From Bifidobacterium biavatii DSM 23969 (lineage in GTDB: Bacteria > Actinomycetota > Actinomycetes > Actinomycetales > Bifidobacteriaceae): a stretch of 64,000 nucleotides of DNA. Of the stretch, positions 51,473-61,852 are shown in pieces. The translations under genes were made by a program, and so were the position numbers. Below the pieces are notes generated by a model. It had not been told where the DNA came from. It did not search any database and saw nothing but the letters and a program-made list of their open reading frames with translations. The stretch is from assembly GCF_000741165.1 (NCBI RefSeq), contig NZ_JGYN01000002.1:62001-126000 (forward strand), given 5' to 3'. Position 1 is the first letter of the stretch; each line of letters begins with the position of its first letter.

Positions 51473-52450
51473 GTGAACGCTTTTGCAGAGGAAACGCACG
51501 CCGAACCGTCCGGCATGAACGGCACGACCGCCACGACCGATACGCCCGGCCTGCCCCGCACTGAGGCCGAATCCGGCAGTCTGACCCAGCCGACCGGCCA
51601 TGACGCCGACGGCATGGCGGAGGTGCGCCAGCGGCGGCTGGTCGGCGAGCGCGCGGAGTTCTTCGCGCACGACCGTCGCTATGTGGACTGCCTGTTCGCG
51701 GAGGGCGAGTCGCCGCTCAAGCACGCGCACGACGTGGAGGTCGTCTCGAGCTCGTTCCAGTGGAAGTATCCGCTGTGGTACGCGAACAACGTGACCGTGC
51801 GCGATTCGACGTGGTTCGAGATGGCGCGCGCGGGCGTGTGGTACACGCATCACCTGCTCGTGGAGGACTGCACGGTCGAAGGACCGAAGAACTTCCGCCG
51901 AGCCTCGGACGTGACGCTGCGCAACGTTGATCTGACGCACGCGGAGGAGACGCTGTGGAACTGCACCGGCGTCACGCTGGAGAACGTCGTCGCGCGCGGC
52001 GACTATCTGGCGATGAACTGCGAGGACGTGACGGCGACCAACCTGCGTCTGGTCGGCAACTATCCGTTCGACGGCGCGCGCAACGTCACCGTGCGCGATT
52101 CGCGTCTGATTTCCAAGGACGCGTTCTGGAACTGCGAAAACGTGACGATCGAGCACTCGTACATCTCCGGCGAGTATCTCGGCTGGAACTCGCGCAACGT
52201 CACGCTCGTCGACTGCACGATCGAAAGCCTGCAGGGACTGTGCTATATCGACAACCTTGTCATGAAGAACTGCCGGTTCGTCAACACGACGCTCGCGTTC
52301 GAGTATTCGACAGTGGACGTGGACGCGACCGGCACGATCGACAGCGTGATCAACCCGACGTCCGGCGTGATCCGCGCCGACCACATCGGCGAACTCACGC
52401 TTGACGCGGACCGCATCGATCCGGCGAAGACGACGATCATCACGCGCTGA
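51473..52450 (+). CDS. DUF3737 family beta-helix-like protein
   Basis: A 325-residue protein of unknown function. After an unstructured 50-residue start, residues about 60-310 show short imperfect repeats such as NVTVRDSTWF, DVTLRNVDLT, GVTLENVV, NVTIEHSYI and NVTLVDCTI, as expected for a right-handed beta-helix. DUF3737 proteins are common in gut Firmicutes and bifidobacteria; no activity is known. The start is GTG (VNAFAEETH) with GAGGAG some 12 bases upstream, a slightly long distance; no better start exists. Confidence 0.85.
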   Translation: MNAFAEETHAEPSGMNGTTATTDTPGLPRTEAESGSLTQPTGHDADGMAEVRQRRLVGERAEFFAHDRRYVDCLFAEGESPLKHAHDVEVVSSSFQWKYPLWYANNVTVRDSTWFEMARAGVWYTHHLLVEDCTVEGPKNFRRASDVTLRNVDLTHAEETLWNCTGVTLENVVARGDYLAMNCEDVTATNLRLVGNYPFDGARNVTVRDSRLISKDAFWNCENVTIEHSYISGEYLGWNSRNVTLVDCTIESLQGLCYIDNLVMKNCRFVNTTLAFEYSTVDVDATGTIDSVINPTSGVIRADHIGELTLDADRIDPAKTTIITR

Positions 52451-52609
52451 CGCGACAAGACAGCCGACCAGTCACCGCATAACCGCAGCCGGTCCGATCG
52501 GCATGTCTGTCAACCGACCTACGACCATGCAAGTCGCCATTGTCAGCCGTCACCCGGCTCACCGTTCGCACACCGCAGCGGCTGATTCCAGTCACCCCGC
52601 CGCGCCGCG

Positions 52610-53185
52610 TCACAGTCCGGCCACGCGGCGGATCCCCTCTCGGATGACCTGCGGGTCGTGCGCTTCGGCGTGCGTGCCGAGCGCGCGGTGCAGCGTGAGT
52701 CCTTCGATCATCGCGTCGAGCAGCGCGGCCGTCGGCTTGTCGAAGAAACGCTCGAGCTGCGCGCGGCTTGCGGCCATCCACCGTTCGGCGATGTCGCGGT
52801 AGGCGGTGTCGCGCGCGGCGAGCGTGTAGAACTCGAGATTGATGTCCAGGTCGCGTTGCGTGCCGAGCAGATCGCCTTCGACGTGGCGGGCGATCGCCTC
52901 GCACGCGGCCGCCCTGTCGCCGGCGGGCACGGCGGCCATGCGTTCGGCGAACAGGTCGATGCAATGCTGCGCGTACCGGTCGAACGCCTGATGCAGCAGG
53001 TCGGCCATGCCGCGGAAATGGTAGGTCATCGAGCCGAGCGGCACGCCGGCCTTGGCGGCGACCACGCGGTGCGACGTGCCGGCGACGCCGCGTTCGGCGA
53101 TCACGTCGAGGCATGCGTCGACGATGCGGCTTTTGCGGTCCGGGTCAGCACGGCGGGCGGCGGCCTGCGATTGCGTTTCGTTCAT
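52610..53185 (-). CDS. TetR-family regulator
   Basis: A 191-residue TetR repressor. The helix-turn-helix is GTSHRVVAAKAGVPLGSMTY (about residues 36-55), and the C-terminal ligand domain is helical. It follows the ABC permease gene (53254-56217) by 68 bp on the same strand, so it is probably part of that operon and controls it or responds to the same compound. A second TetR gene lies at the other end of the system. Confidence 0.9.
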   Translation of the reverse strand: MNETQSQAAARRADPDRKSRIVDACLDVIAERGVAGTSHRVVAAKAGVPLGSMTYHFRGMADLLHQAFDRYAQHCIDLFAERMAAVPAGDRAAACEAIARHVEGDLLGTQRDLDINLEFYTLAARDTAYRDIAERWMAASRAQLERFFDKPTAALLDAMIEGLTLHRALGTHAEAHDPQVIREGIRRVAGL

Positions 53186-53253
53186 GGTTCACGACCATAC
53201 CCGTCGCGACGTACGAACGTACATCGAACGCCGCGACGAGCACCATCCTCGCG

Positions 53254-56217
53254 TCACTCGGGGCTCTTGAGCGCGCCGACCATGTCGATGCGATCAAGCG
53301 ACCGGTTCGTCGCCGCCTCGACCAGCACCGTGAACGCGAGTGCGAGCAGGGCGGCGGCCGCATAGCAGAACCACGCCACGTTCGGCACAATGGTCATGCC
53401 CGGCAGATCGAGCTTGCCGAGCAGAAAGCCCAGCAAACCGCGCCCGCACGGCAGGCCGAGCGCGATGCCGAAGCAGGCCAGCAGCAGCATTTCCTTGTTC
53501 ACGTAACCGTGCACCTCGCGCTTGCGGAAGCCCAACACCTTGATGGTGGCCAGTTCGCGCTCGCGTTCGGAAATGTTCGTGGAGGCGAGCGTGTAGAGCA
53601 CCACGATCGCGAGCACCGCCGCCATGACGACAATGAACCCGATCATCACGAAGAAGGTGAGGAAGCTCTTCGCGAAGTCGCGTTCCTGCTTGGCGGTGCT
53701 CGTCACGGACAGGTACGCGTCGTTTTCGGCAAGATCGTCGGCGAACGCGATCTTCGCATCCGCGTCGTCGGCCTTCACGTTGATCAGGTCGGCGTTCGCG
53801 GCGAAGTCCGTGTCGAACGTGCGCTCGTACGCGGATTGTGTCATAACGACGACGTTGCCGGTGTAGTACTGCGCGACCGCGAGGACCGTGACGGTCGCGC
53901 TGTTGGCCATCGCGTCGGTCAGGTCGACCGTGTCGCCGTCGGCAAGCGTGAGCTTGTTCGCCGCATTGGTCGTGACGATCACGTCGGCGGACGGATCGTC
54001 GCCATTTTTGTCGCGGCTTGAGCCGTTGCCCGACTCGTCGTTTGACCCGTCGTTTCCGGAGCGGGACGAACCGTCGTCGGACGCGTCCGACAGCGCGATC
54101 GTCGTGCCGGCCGCGGCATGCAGGTCGAGGTAACCGTCGAGCGATTTGCCGTCGGGCACGACGAGCAGCTGCGCGGTGATCTGTTCGTCGTCGGCCCGAT
54201 CGTGCGTCGATGTCGCATTCGTCGACGCGTCGGACGAATCGGCGCCGGTGTTCGCATCGTCATGCGCCGCACTCAGTGTCACGCTGCCGACCTGCAGCGG
54301 CAGCGTCGATCTGACGCGCGCGTCGTCGTCCAGCGAGCGCTGCGCGTCGGCGTGATCGGCGGCGGACGTGACGGCCATGACGTCGTACGTCGCGATCTCG
54401 CGATGCTGACGCGGCATGAGCATCATCGCGGACGATCCCATGCCGAAGCCGGCGGTCATGAGCGCGGTGCAGCCGAGCACGCCGACGATGACCATGAGCG
54501 CGCGCGACTTGTAGCGGAACAGGTTGCGCGCGGTCACCTTGCCGAGGAAGCTCAGATGATTCCAAATGAAACCGACGCGCTGCAGGAAGATCACACGACC
54601 GGCTTTCGGGGCTTTCGGGCGCATGAGTTCGGCGGGCGTGAGTCTCAATGATCCGACGGTTGCCGCCGCGGCCGCACCGGTGATCGCGACCACAAACAGC
54701 AGCACGCCGCCGACCGCAATCCGCCAGTCAACGATCAGCGGATAGCCGGGCAGCACGTAGATGCGCGAAATCAGGCGACGCGTGAACACGAACGGCAGGC
54801 CGATCAGGCCAAGCACGTCACCGAGCAGCCCGCCGAACAGGCAGGCTGCGCCGGCGTAGACGAGGTACTTGAGCATCGTCTCGCCGCGCGCGTATCCGAG
54901 CGCCTTGTACGTGCCGATGAGCTGGCGGTCCTCCTCCACCATGCGTGTGACGGCGGTCAGGCTCACGAGCAGTGCGATGACGAGGAACAGCACGGGGAAC
55001 AGCGTGCCGAGGCGCGTGACCATGTCGCTTTGGGTCTTCACGTCCTCGTAGCTGGTGACCGAGCTGCGGTCGCGGATGATCCACTTGGCGCTCGGCAAGG
55101 CGGCGATCTTGTCCTGGATGGCTTGTTCGGCGGCGGCGATCTTCTGCTCGGCGGCCGTTTTGGCCGGCAGTCCGTCCGGCAGCGCGTCGATCTTGGCCTT
55201 TTGCGCGTTGAGTTGGCTCATGGCCTTGTCGAGCGCGGCCTGATGCACGGCGTCGGTGCGCGCCTGCTCGCGGGTCTGTTGTATGGCCTCGATCGCGGCG
55301 CGTGCGTCGGCGACCGTGTTCAGATAATTGTCGTCGTACGTGTTCATCGCGGCCGCGCCGGCAACGGCGATCACGGCGGACGTGTACGGCGGATCGGTTG
55401 CGGTTCCGTCGCCATCATCATTGCCGCCGCCGGCGAGCGAGTCAGACGAGACGACCATCGGATACACGGTTTTGCCACCGGAGACGAGCGCGAGCGGACC
55501 AGTCGGGTTCACAATGTCGTTCGGGTCGATGATCGTGCCGACGATCGCGTACTTGCCGTCCGCGAACGTGCCGGTCGAGTCGTCGGCGTCGGTCGTGTCG
55601 TCGCCTTTTCCGTTTGCGGTTTCGTCAGACGAATCGGATGCGCCGTCCGGCGAATCCGCGCCGGCACTGTCAGCAGTCGTCGCAGCAACGGACGCAACAT
55701 TTGTCATGACCGAGTCGTCCGGCCTGAACTCAAGCGTGTCGCCGATCGACTTGCCGGCGTCGTCCAAATACTGTTGCGTGACGGCGATTTCGCGTGCCGC
55801 GTTCGGCAACCGACCGTCGGTCACATACGGGCTGTCGATGCCGCGGTCGTTGAGTTCGGTGACGGTGGCGGACGCCTGCTTGCCGTCGACCGTCGTGGTG
55901 ACGGATGCGACGCGTTCGCCGGCCGCGTCCTTGACGCCGCTCACCTTGCGCAAAGCGGCGATGTCGTCGTCATCGAGGCCGAGCGTGGAGACGATCGCGA
56001 TGTCGTGCATATTCGTGTCATCGAAAAACGTGTCGAGTCCGGCGCGGATGTCGCGGCCGACCGAGTTGAGCCCGCCGAGCATCATCACGCCGACCGCGAC
56101 GATCACGAGCATCGCGGCGAAACGTTTGCCGTTGCCACGGATCGCACGCCACGCGTCCTTCCACATCGCGGTGCGCCGACGCGCTCTCGTCGCGCGGTGC
56201 TGTCTGGTTCGTTCCAT
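53254..56217 (-). CDS. FtsX/MacB-type ABC transporter permease with long extracellular parts
   Basis: A 987-residue permease. The first helix is near residues 33-50 (FAAMLVIVAVGVMMLGG). A large extracellular region follows, including a Ser/Asp-rich stretch and a coiled-coil part (ADARAAIEAIQQTREQAR to AEQAIQDKIAAL). Then comes an FtsX domain with three helices, a fourth helix block and a second extracellular region with another Ser/Asp/Gly-rich stretch. It ends in a second FtsX domain with the motif ERELATIKVLGFRKREVHGY. This duplicated layout fits permeases that export or sense peptides and cell-wall agents. The ATPase gene lies 14 bp upstream. The start at 56217 has GGAGGGG; an ATG at residue 18 is an alternative. 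Confidence 0.9.
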   Translation of the reverse strand: MERTRQHRATRARRRTAMWKDAWRAIRGNGKRFAAMLVIVAVGVMMLGGLNSVGRDIRAGLDTFFDDTNMHDIAIVSTLGLDDDDIAALRKVSGVKDAAGERVASVTTTVDGKQASATVTELNDRGIDSPYVTDGRLPNAAREIAVTQQYLDDAGKSIGDTLEFRPDDSVMTNVASVAATTADSAGADSPDGASDSSDETANGKGDDTTDADDSTGTFADGKYAIVGTIIDPNDIVNPTGPLALVSGGKTVYPMVVSSDSLAGGGNDDGDGTATDPPYTSAVIAVAGAAAMNTYDDNYLNTVADARAAIEAIQQTREQARTDAVHQAALDKAMSQLNAQKAKIDALPDGLPAKTAAEQKIAAAEQAIQDKIAALPSAKWIIRDRSSVTSYEDVKTQSDMVTRLGTLFPVLFLVIALLVSLTAVTRMVEEDRQLIGTYKALGYARGETMLKYLVYAGAACLFGGLLGDVLGLIGLPFVFTRRLISRIYVLPGYPLIVDWRIAVGGVLLFVVAITGAAAAATVGSLRLTPAELMRPKAPKAGRVIFLQRVGFIWNHLSFLGKVTARNLFRYKSRALMVIVGVLGCTALMTAGFGMGSSAMMLMPRQHREIATYDVMAVTSAADHADAQRSLDDDARVRSTLPLQVGSVTLSAAHDDANTGADSSDASTNATSTHDRADDEQITAQLLVVPDGKSLDGYLDLHAAAGTTIALSDASDDGSSRSGNDGSNDESGNGSSRDKNGDDPSADVIVTTNAANKLTLADGDTVDLTDAMANSATVTVLAVAQYYTGNVVVMTQSAYERTFDTDFAANADLINVKADDADAKIAFADDLAENDAYLSVTSTAKQERDFAKSFLTFFVMIGFIVVMAAVLAIVVLYTLASTNISERERELATIKVLGFRKREVHGYVNKEMLLLACFGIALGLPCGRGLLGFLLGKLDLPGMTIVPNVAWFCYAAAALLALAFTVLVEAATNRSLDRIDMVGALKSPE

Positions 56218-56231
56218 CGCAGTCCCCTCCC

Positions 56232-56933
<702 letters not shown>

Positions 56934-57180
56934 GTCGATCGTTCCTCTCTTGCGATGACTCTTCCATACGTCTTGTGCAATGGTTGCTTGCGGTTCTTGC
57001 ACAAGGCTTGGTTTGTGGTTCCAAGAAATACATCAGCATGTCGGGTAAATAAATCCACGTAATCCGACATTGTGTGGGGTTATCGTGCGGGAATTGCATC
57101 ATTGCAGCGATCGCCGCACCGAAAACACGATACGCTGTTGAGTTATTCCATCAATGTATTCCAAACGCAGGGAGCGAACC

Positions 57181-57786
57181 ATGGCACGACCGCGAGCCGA
57201 GGAACCAAGCGCACCGCAAAAAATGCAGGATGCGTTCTGGCGACTGCTAGAGGACAAGCCGTACGCGCAGATCACCATCAGCGACATCACACGCGCAAGC
57301 GGGCTCAACCGCAGCGCGTTCTACTATCATTACGCCAACATTCCAGAACTCGCCGACGACGCGATCGCGGCGATCTACGAGGAGCCGGGCGTGACCGCGT
57401 TCATCGCGCACGTCATTCGGCAGGACAATGACATCAATGCGCTGCGCGACTTCGCGCTCGAATTCATCGGCACGCCGGAGCATCTGACAAGCATCCACCG
57501 GCTGTCGCTGATCGCCGGCCCGCACGGGTCGTCGGGGTTGTCCGCGCAGCTGAAGACCTATGTCGCCGGCATCTGGCTCGCGGCGATCGGCGTCGACGAG
57601 GCCCAGCTCAACCCCGGTCAACGCATCGTATTGGAATATGCAGCCAGCGGCATGCTCGGCGTCCTCGGCAAGGCGCAGACCCTGTTCACGCCCGAAGCCG
57701 TCGAATGGCTCGCCCACTCCCCGCTGCCGAACATCGTCTCCCAGCTCATCAACTCGCTCAAAGACGATGCCGGCATGTCATCGTGA
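57181..57786 (+). CDS. TetR-family regulator, divergent from the ABC system
   Basis: A 201-residue TetR-type repressor with the helix-turn-helix ITISDITRASGLNRSAFYYH (about 28-47) and a C-terminal TetR_C-like domain. It is transcribed away from the MacB-type ATPase gene across a 247-bp gap, the usual layout for local control. I could not find a convincing palindrome in that gap. The start MARPRA has AGGGAG upstream; nine earlier codons are discarded. Confidence 0.9.
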   Translation: MARPRAEEPSAPQKMQDAFWRLLEDKPYAQITISDITRASGLNRSAFYYHYANIPELADDAIAAIYEEPGVTAFIAHVIRQDNDINALRDFALEFIGTPEHLTSIHRLSLIAGPHGSSGLSAQLKTYVAGIWLAAIGVDEAQLNPGQRIVLEYAASGMLGVLGKAQTLFTPEAVEWLAHSPLPNIVSQLINSLKDDAGMSS

Positions 57787-57833
57787 CGCACCGTCTCCCC
57801 GCCAAAACGCTCCTCCGGCAGCGGCAACGACCG

Positions 57834-58364
57834 CTAGCGGAGCAGGGCGTGGGCCTTGCGGCACACGTCGTCGTTGAGATCGTACAGGCGCTCGATGGTC
57901 GGAGCCGCGCGGCGGCCGGTGGCGGCGACGACCGCACGACATGCGGGATATGCGGCGATCCAGCAGGCAAAACCCGGAACGGCGAGGATGATCATGAGCG
58001 CGATCATGGAGGCGAGGTAGGCGAACGTGGCACCGGCGAGGAACGCGCAGCCGACAAGCCCCAGGCTCAGCGCGGCGATGCGCCCGTTGCGCGCCGGAGC
58101 GGCGTCCAGATTGGCGATCTGCGCGGACTGCGCCTCGAAACGGCGCTGCAGGCGAACGAGTTCGGTTTTGTTGTCGATGGCCCGCGCACGGCGGAGGCGC
58201 AGCGTGCGGGAATCAGCGTCCTGCAACTCCCACCCGAAGGCGCGGTAGCCGTCGGCGAGCACAGCGTTGCGGTCGGGGGCGGCGGTGACAGTCAGGTATT
58301 CGTAGCTCACGTAGTCGTCGGCGGCCTGTTGTGCGTTCTGTGCGATCTGATTGGCGGCGGTCAT
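57834..58364 (-). CDS. Conserved hypothetical membrane protein with two helices
   Basis: A 176-residue protein I do not recognise. The N-terminal half is soluble and charged; LRLRRARAIDNKTELVRLQRRFEAQ is probably helical. Two membrane segments follow as a hairpin (about residues 95-135), ending with a short polar tail. A start at the second of two adjacent ATG codons gives the better distance to AAGGAG; the first (58367) is possible. It lies convergent with the TetR gene and downstream of the sensor kinase gene, from which a terminator separates it. Confidence 0.7.
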   Translation of the reverse strand: MTAANQIAQNAQQAADDYVSYEYLTVTAAPDRNAVLADGYRAFGWELQDADSRTLRLRRARAIDNKTELVRLQRRFEAQSAQIANLDAAPARNGRIAALSLGLVGCAFLAGATFAYLASMIALMIILAVPGFACWIAAYPACRAVVAATGRRAAPTIERLYDLNDDVCRKAHALLR

Positions 58365-58457
58365 CATCTGGCTCCTTGGTCCGCATTCGTATGAATGATG
58401 ACGTCTACCATACGGGTGTTGTGTTGGCCGACTGTTGAAGAATTGTTGGTCTTGCAT

Positions 58458-58492
58458 TAAAAAGGCGCCGCATGCCACCGTCAGCATACGGC
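58458..58492 (-). terminator. Terminator overlapping the sensor kinase stop codon
   Basis: Arms GCCGCATGC (58467-58475) and GCATACGGC (58484-58492) pair with one G-T mismatch. On the minus strand they are followed by GCC and TTTTT. Confidence 0.75.
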
Positions 58493-59566
58493 GGGAAGCG
58501 TGACCGTGACGGTAGTTCCGACGCCCCGACGGCTGCGCGCCGATATCGCGCCATGGCTCAGTTCGACGGCGCGCTTGGCCATCGCCATGCCGAGGCCGTT
58601 GCCCTCGGCGGCGCGCGCGGTGTCGCCCTGATAGAACTTGTCGAACATGTGCGCGACTTCGTCGGCGCTCATGCCGCAGCCGTCGTCGCTGACTTCGACG
58701 ATGACCGCGCCCGCATCCGAAGTCTGACGCAGCGTCACGTGCCCTCCGGGTTCCGTGTATTTGAGCGCGTTGCCGAGTATGTTCGACCAGACGATATCGA
58801 GAAGGCCCGGGTCGGCATGGATGGTAGCCCGTTCCTCCACGTCGCAGTCGAACGCGATGCCTTTGCGGTCGAACATATCAACGAGCATCGCCGCCGTATC
58901 GGTGAGCTGGCGCGGCAGGTCGTAGTCGACTGCCTCGGCCACGATGGTCTGGCTTTCGAGTTTGTTGAGTTTGAGCGTGTTGGTGACGAGGCGGTTGAGC
59001 CGAGCCGACGCGTCGGCGATGACTCCCGCGTAGGCGATGCGCCGTTCGTCGCTTACGGTCTTGCGCCGCAGCGCCTTGGCGTGGGTTTCGATGATGGCGA
59101 GCGGGTTCTTGATCTCATGGCTCACGTTTGCCACGAAATCGCTTTTCATGGTTTCGATGCCGCCCAGTTCGGCCACCATCGTGTTGAAGTCGGCGAACAT
59201 CTGGTCGGTCGCATCCCATGCGCTACTTCCTTCGACGTGCCGCGGCGCCACGTATACGGAGAAATCGCCGCGGGCGACGCTGCCGGCGGCCTCGCTCAGC
59301 TCGCGCATGGGCCGCTCCAGCCGTTCGCGGATCTGCCGGCCGATGAGCGCGGAAAACACGACGGCCAGCACCAGCCAGTACGCAAGAATCACCACGGCCA
59401 AATACCATCGGTTTCCCTCTGGCCACAGTCGCGGCAGCCAGACGATCAGGCTCGTCTGGCCTGCAGCCGCCAGCACGAACACTACGAACGACCGCAGCAC
59501 CACACGGCCGGACACGTCCGGCGTCCATCGTGGTTCCTCCCCGCGCCCGCGCGATTCCCCATTCAC
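58481..59566 (-). CDS. Two-component sensor histidine kinase
   Basis: A 361-residue membrane kinase. Helices lie at about 22-45 and 54-76 with only a short external loop between them, so it probably senses a membrane-associated signal. A HAMP-like linker follows. The phosphorylated residue is His150 (VANVSHEIKNPLAI). The ATP-binding boxes are SNILGNALKYTEP (N), VSDDGCGM (G1), FDKFYQGD (F) and GNGLGMAMAK (G2). It starts with GTG inside the stop of the response regulator gene (GTGA overlap), so translation is coupled. No target genes are obvious nearby. Confidence 0.92.
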   Translation of the reverse strand: MNGESRGRGEEPRWTPDVSGRVVLRSFVVFVLAAAGQTSLIVWLPRLWPEGNRWYLAVVILAYWLVLAVVFSALIGRQIRERLERPMRELSEAAGSVARGDFSVYVAPRHVEGSSAWDATDQMFADFNTMVAELGGIETMKSDFVANVSHEIKNPLAIIETHAKALRRKTVSDERRIAYAGVIADASARLNRLVTNTLKLNKLESQTIVAEAVDYDLPRQLTDTAAMLVDMFDRKGIAFDCDVEERATIHADPGLLDIVWSNILGNALKYTEPGGHVTLRQTSDAGAVIVEVSDDGCGMSADEVAHMFDKFYQGDTARAAEGNGLGMAMAKRAVELSHGAISARSRRGVGTTVTVTLPAVC

Positions 59567-60234
59567 CGCGGCACCGCCTTGTACCCGATGCCGCGTATGG
59601 TGACGATCTCGAAATCCGTGCAACGGGCAAGTTTTTGCCGCAGTTTGGTGATGTACACGTCCACGGCCCTGAGATTGCCGTCGGCGGCGGAATCCCAGAA
59701 CTCGTCCATGAGCTGTGCACGGGAAAACACCTGTCTCGGATAGCTCAGCAGCCGGTAGAGGATGCTGAATTCGCGCGTCGCGAGCGCGATCTCCTCGCCG
59801 TTCAGCGTCGCGGTCATCTGGTCGGCGTCCATCATGAACGCGCCGACAGCGAGACGTCGGCTTTCGGCGATGCGCGAGCGCCGCAACAGCGCCTCGACGC
59901 GCAGCACAAGTTCGTCCAAGTCGACCGGTTTGACCATGTAGTCGTCGATGCCGGCGCGGAAACCGCGACGTTTCGACATGATGTCGTCGCGCCCGGTCGT
60001 AAAAATGATCGGGATGTTCTCGTCGACCGCGCGGATGCGGCTCGTCAGTTCGTAGCCGTCGATGCCGGGCATCATGATGTCGCAGATCACGAGATCGTAG
60101 AGCGTGCCGCGCATCGCGTCGAACGCGCGGTTCGCGTTGAGGCAGCCGGTCACGTCGTATCCGGCGTCGCGCAGCGTGTCGCAGGTGATGTCGTTGAGCG
60201 CCTTCTCGTCCTCGACGACCAGCAGTCTCGTCAT
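59563..60234 (-). CDS. Two-component response regulator, OmpR family
   Basis: A 223-residue regulator. The receiver domain has Asp52 as phosphorylation site (LVICDIMMPG), acidic residues at 8-9 and Lys near 103 (MVKPVD). The C-terminal winged helix includes LDEFW-type recognition NLRAVDVYITKLRQKL and ends IRGIGYKAVPR. It is translated just before its sensor kinase with a 4-base overlap. The ribosome site is GAAAGGGGAG. Confidence 0.95.
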   Translation of the reverse strand: MTRLLVVEDEKALNDITCDTLRDAGYDVTGCLNANRAFDAMRGTLYDLVICDIMMPGIDGYELTSRIRAVDENIPIIFTTGRDDIMSKRRGFRAGIDDYMVKPVDLDELVLRVEALLRRSRIAESRRLAVGAFMMDADQMTATLNGEEIALATREFSILYRLLSYPRQVFSRAQLMDEFWDSAADGNLRAVDVYITKLRQKLARCTDFEIVTIRGIGYKAVPR

Positions 60235-60248
60235 CCGCTCCCCTTTCG

Positions 60249-60283
60249 CCGCGCGTCACCGATCAGTATACGGTGACGCGCGG
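60249..60283 (-). terminator. Hairpin between DUF4432 and response-regulator genes
   Basis: Perfect 13-bp arms (CCGCGCGTCACCG) with a 9-nt loop, without a T-run. It follows the DUF4432 stop by about 38 bp on the minus strand. Confidence 0.6.
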
Positions 60284-60320
60284 CCGGCGGGATCCGTCGA
60301 GCCCCGGCGATTCAGGCGAC

Positions 60321-61415
60321 TCAGGCAGCGAGCAGCGCGTCGCGGCGGGCGACGAGGGCGTCGATCGCGGCGTCGCCTTCGATGACGGCGAACGTGACGA
60401 CCTTGCGCTCGGTGGCCTGCGGTGCGATCGTGTGCAGATCGCCGCGCCGCTCGTGCCAGCCGCGGCCGTGCACGCTGGAGTTGGACGGTTCGAGACCGAC
60501 GACGTAGTCGCCGGAACCCATCGACTTCCATTCCATGAAGTACGGGAAGTCGGCCGCGTCGAATTCGATCACGACGCCGAGGCCGAGCCTGCGGTTGACG
60601 ACTGCGGCGAAGCTGCGACCGTTCGCGTCGGCGGCCAAGTCGTGCAGGTACACGCTTTCCGGCTTGTTGTCGACCGGCGCGCCGATCTCGTTCCACGGGG
60701 TCGCGTCGGCGGCGGTGGTTTCGTCGCGCGGCGTGGCCTTGCGGCTCGGAATCACGACTTCGGCGCCCTCGTCGAGCAGCGGCCAGCCGAAGTTGCAGTG
60801 GTACATCCACATGAGCGGCTCTTCGCGGAAGGATTCGTTGGTCACCTCGTCCTCGACCGTGATCGTGGACGTGCCGTACACCGACGAAATGCGGCGGCGC
60901 AGCACCATGTTCTCGCCAAACAGCTCCGCCTCGCGCATTTCGCCGGACACCTCGAGCACGTACTGGCCGTCCTCGTTCCAGTAGGCGTCGGAGCCGACGT
61001 GTTCGGCGGGCGTGGTGCGGATGCGGCCGTGCATCGGATAGCTGCCGGCCGGATACTTGGAGCCTTCGGGCGTCACGTACGGGGCACAGATGTTTTCGAA
61101 GCCGCAGGTGAAGAACAGGCCGCCCATGATGGAGCGCTGCGCCTCGGCGCCGTTGGTGTCGAACTGGTTGCGGCCGTTGAGGCCCGGCTTCGACAGGAAC
61201 GTGAGGTTTTCGCCGCGGTATTCGATCTGCGCGATGTCGAGGGCACGGTCGGCCATCGACATGAAGCGCAGCGGGCCGTTCTTGACCTCGATGCCGCGCA
61301 GACCGTGGGAACGGCCCTCCTGGTATTCGATCGGGCGCGTGTAGGCGGCCTGCTGCAGGCTGCCCATGTGGGCGAGCATGTTGGAGCGGGCGGGGTTGTC
61401 GCGATTGACGAGCAT
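60321..61415 (-). CDS. DUF4432 family, aldose 1-epimerase-like protein
   Basis: A 364-residue protein with the galactose mutarotase-like beta-sandwich typical of DUF4432. Conserved stretches are HGLRGIEVKNGPLRFMSMADRALDI (split around residues 37-61), GGLFFTCGFENICAP (about 100-114), MHGRI (about 129) and WMYHCNFGWPLLDEGAE (about 201-217). Family members are thought to interconvert anomers or epimers of sugars, but few have been tested. The start is behind AAGGAGG. An AAGCGCTT-type operator (61533-61546) lies 118 bp upstream, tying this gene to the glycan regulon more than 10 kb away. Confidence 0.88.
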   Translation of the reverse strand: MLVNRDNPARSNMLAHMGSLQQAAYTRPIEYQEGRSHGLRGIEVKNGPLRFMSMADRALDIAQIEYRGENLTFLSKPGLNGRNQFDTNGAEAQRSIMGGLFFTCGFENICAPYVTPEGSKYPAGSYPMHGRIRTTPAEHVGSDAYWNEDGQYVLEVSGEMREAELFGENMVLRRRISSVYGTSTITVEDEVTNESFREEPLMWMYHCNFGWPLLDEGAEVVIPSRKATPRDETTAADATPWNEIGAPVDNKPESVYLHDLAADANGRSFAAVVNRRLGLGVVIEFDAADFPYFMEWKSMGSGDYVVGLEPSNSSVHGRGWHERRGDLHTIAPQATERKVVTFAVIEGDAAIDALVARRDALLAA

Positions 61416-61532
61416 ATGTACCTCCTTGTATCGGGCTGTGTCGGCCTCATTGGCCGCTTTGGCCGCATTCAGCCGTGTCGGCGTAAGCCGTGGCGTATTT
61501 CCGCCTCCCCACTGTACTCGATCACATACGGT

Positions 61533-61546
61533 TGGCAAGCGCTTTC
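61533..61546. promoter_or_regulatory. AAGCGCTT-type operator before the DUF4432 gene
   Basis: GGCAAGCGCTTTCC in the 437-bp divergent region between the DUF4432 and MFS genes. I see nothing else notable in that region. Confidence 0.75.
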
Positions 61547-61852
61547 CGCAAGCGTGCCGCGCTGAATTCCACAAACTCCGTCAGCGTCCGAGCCCCGGTC
61601 GTCCGACCCCCGTTTCCGGCCATCGCACCGGCGTCTCCAGCGTCGCCGACATCATCCGCCGTCAGACTCATCATCGATGTCCCTGCCCGCTGTAGACTGG
61701 CCGTGACATCGACCGGCAGGGGCTACGGCGTCACGAGACAGCGATCATCGGCGAGTTTCGGCGAAAGGCCGCAAATCGCACGTCCGCGCATCGTGGCGTT
61801 GACCGAAATCAGCTGGGAACCATCATTCGCATCGCAGCTGAAAGGGGCAATC

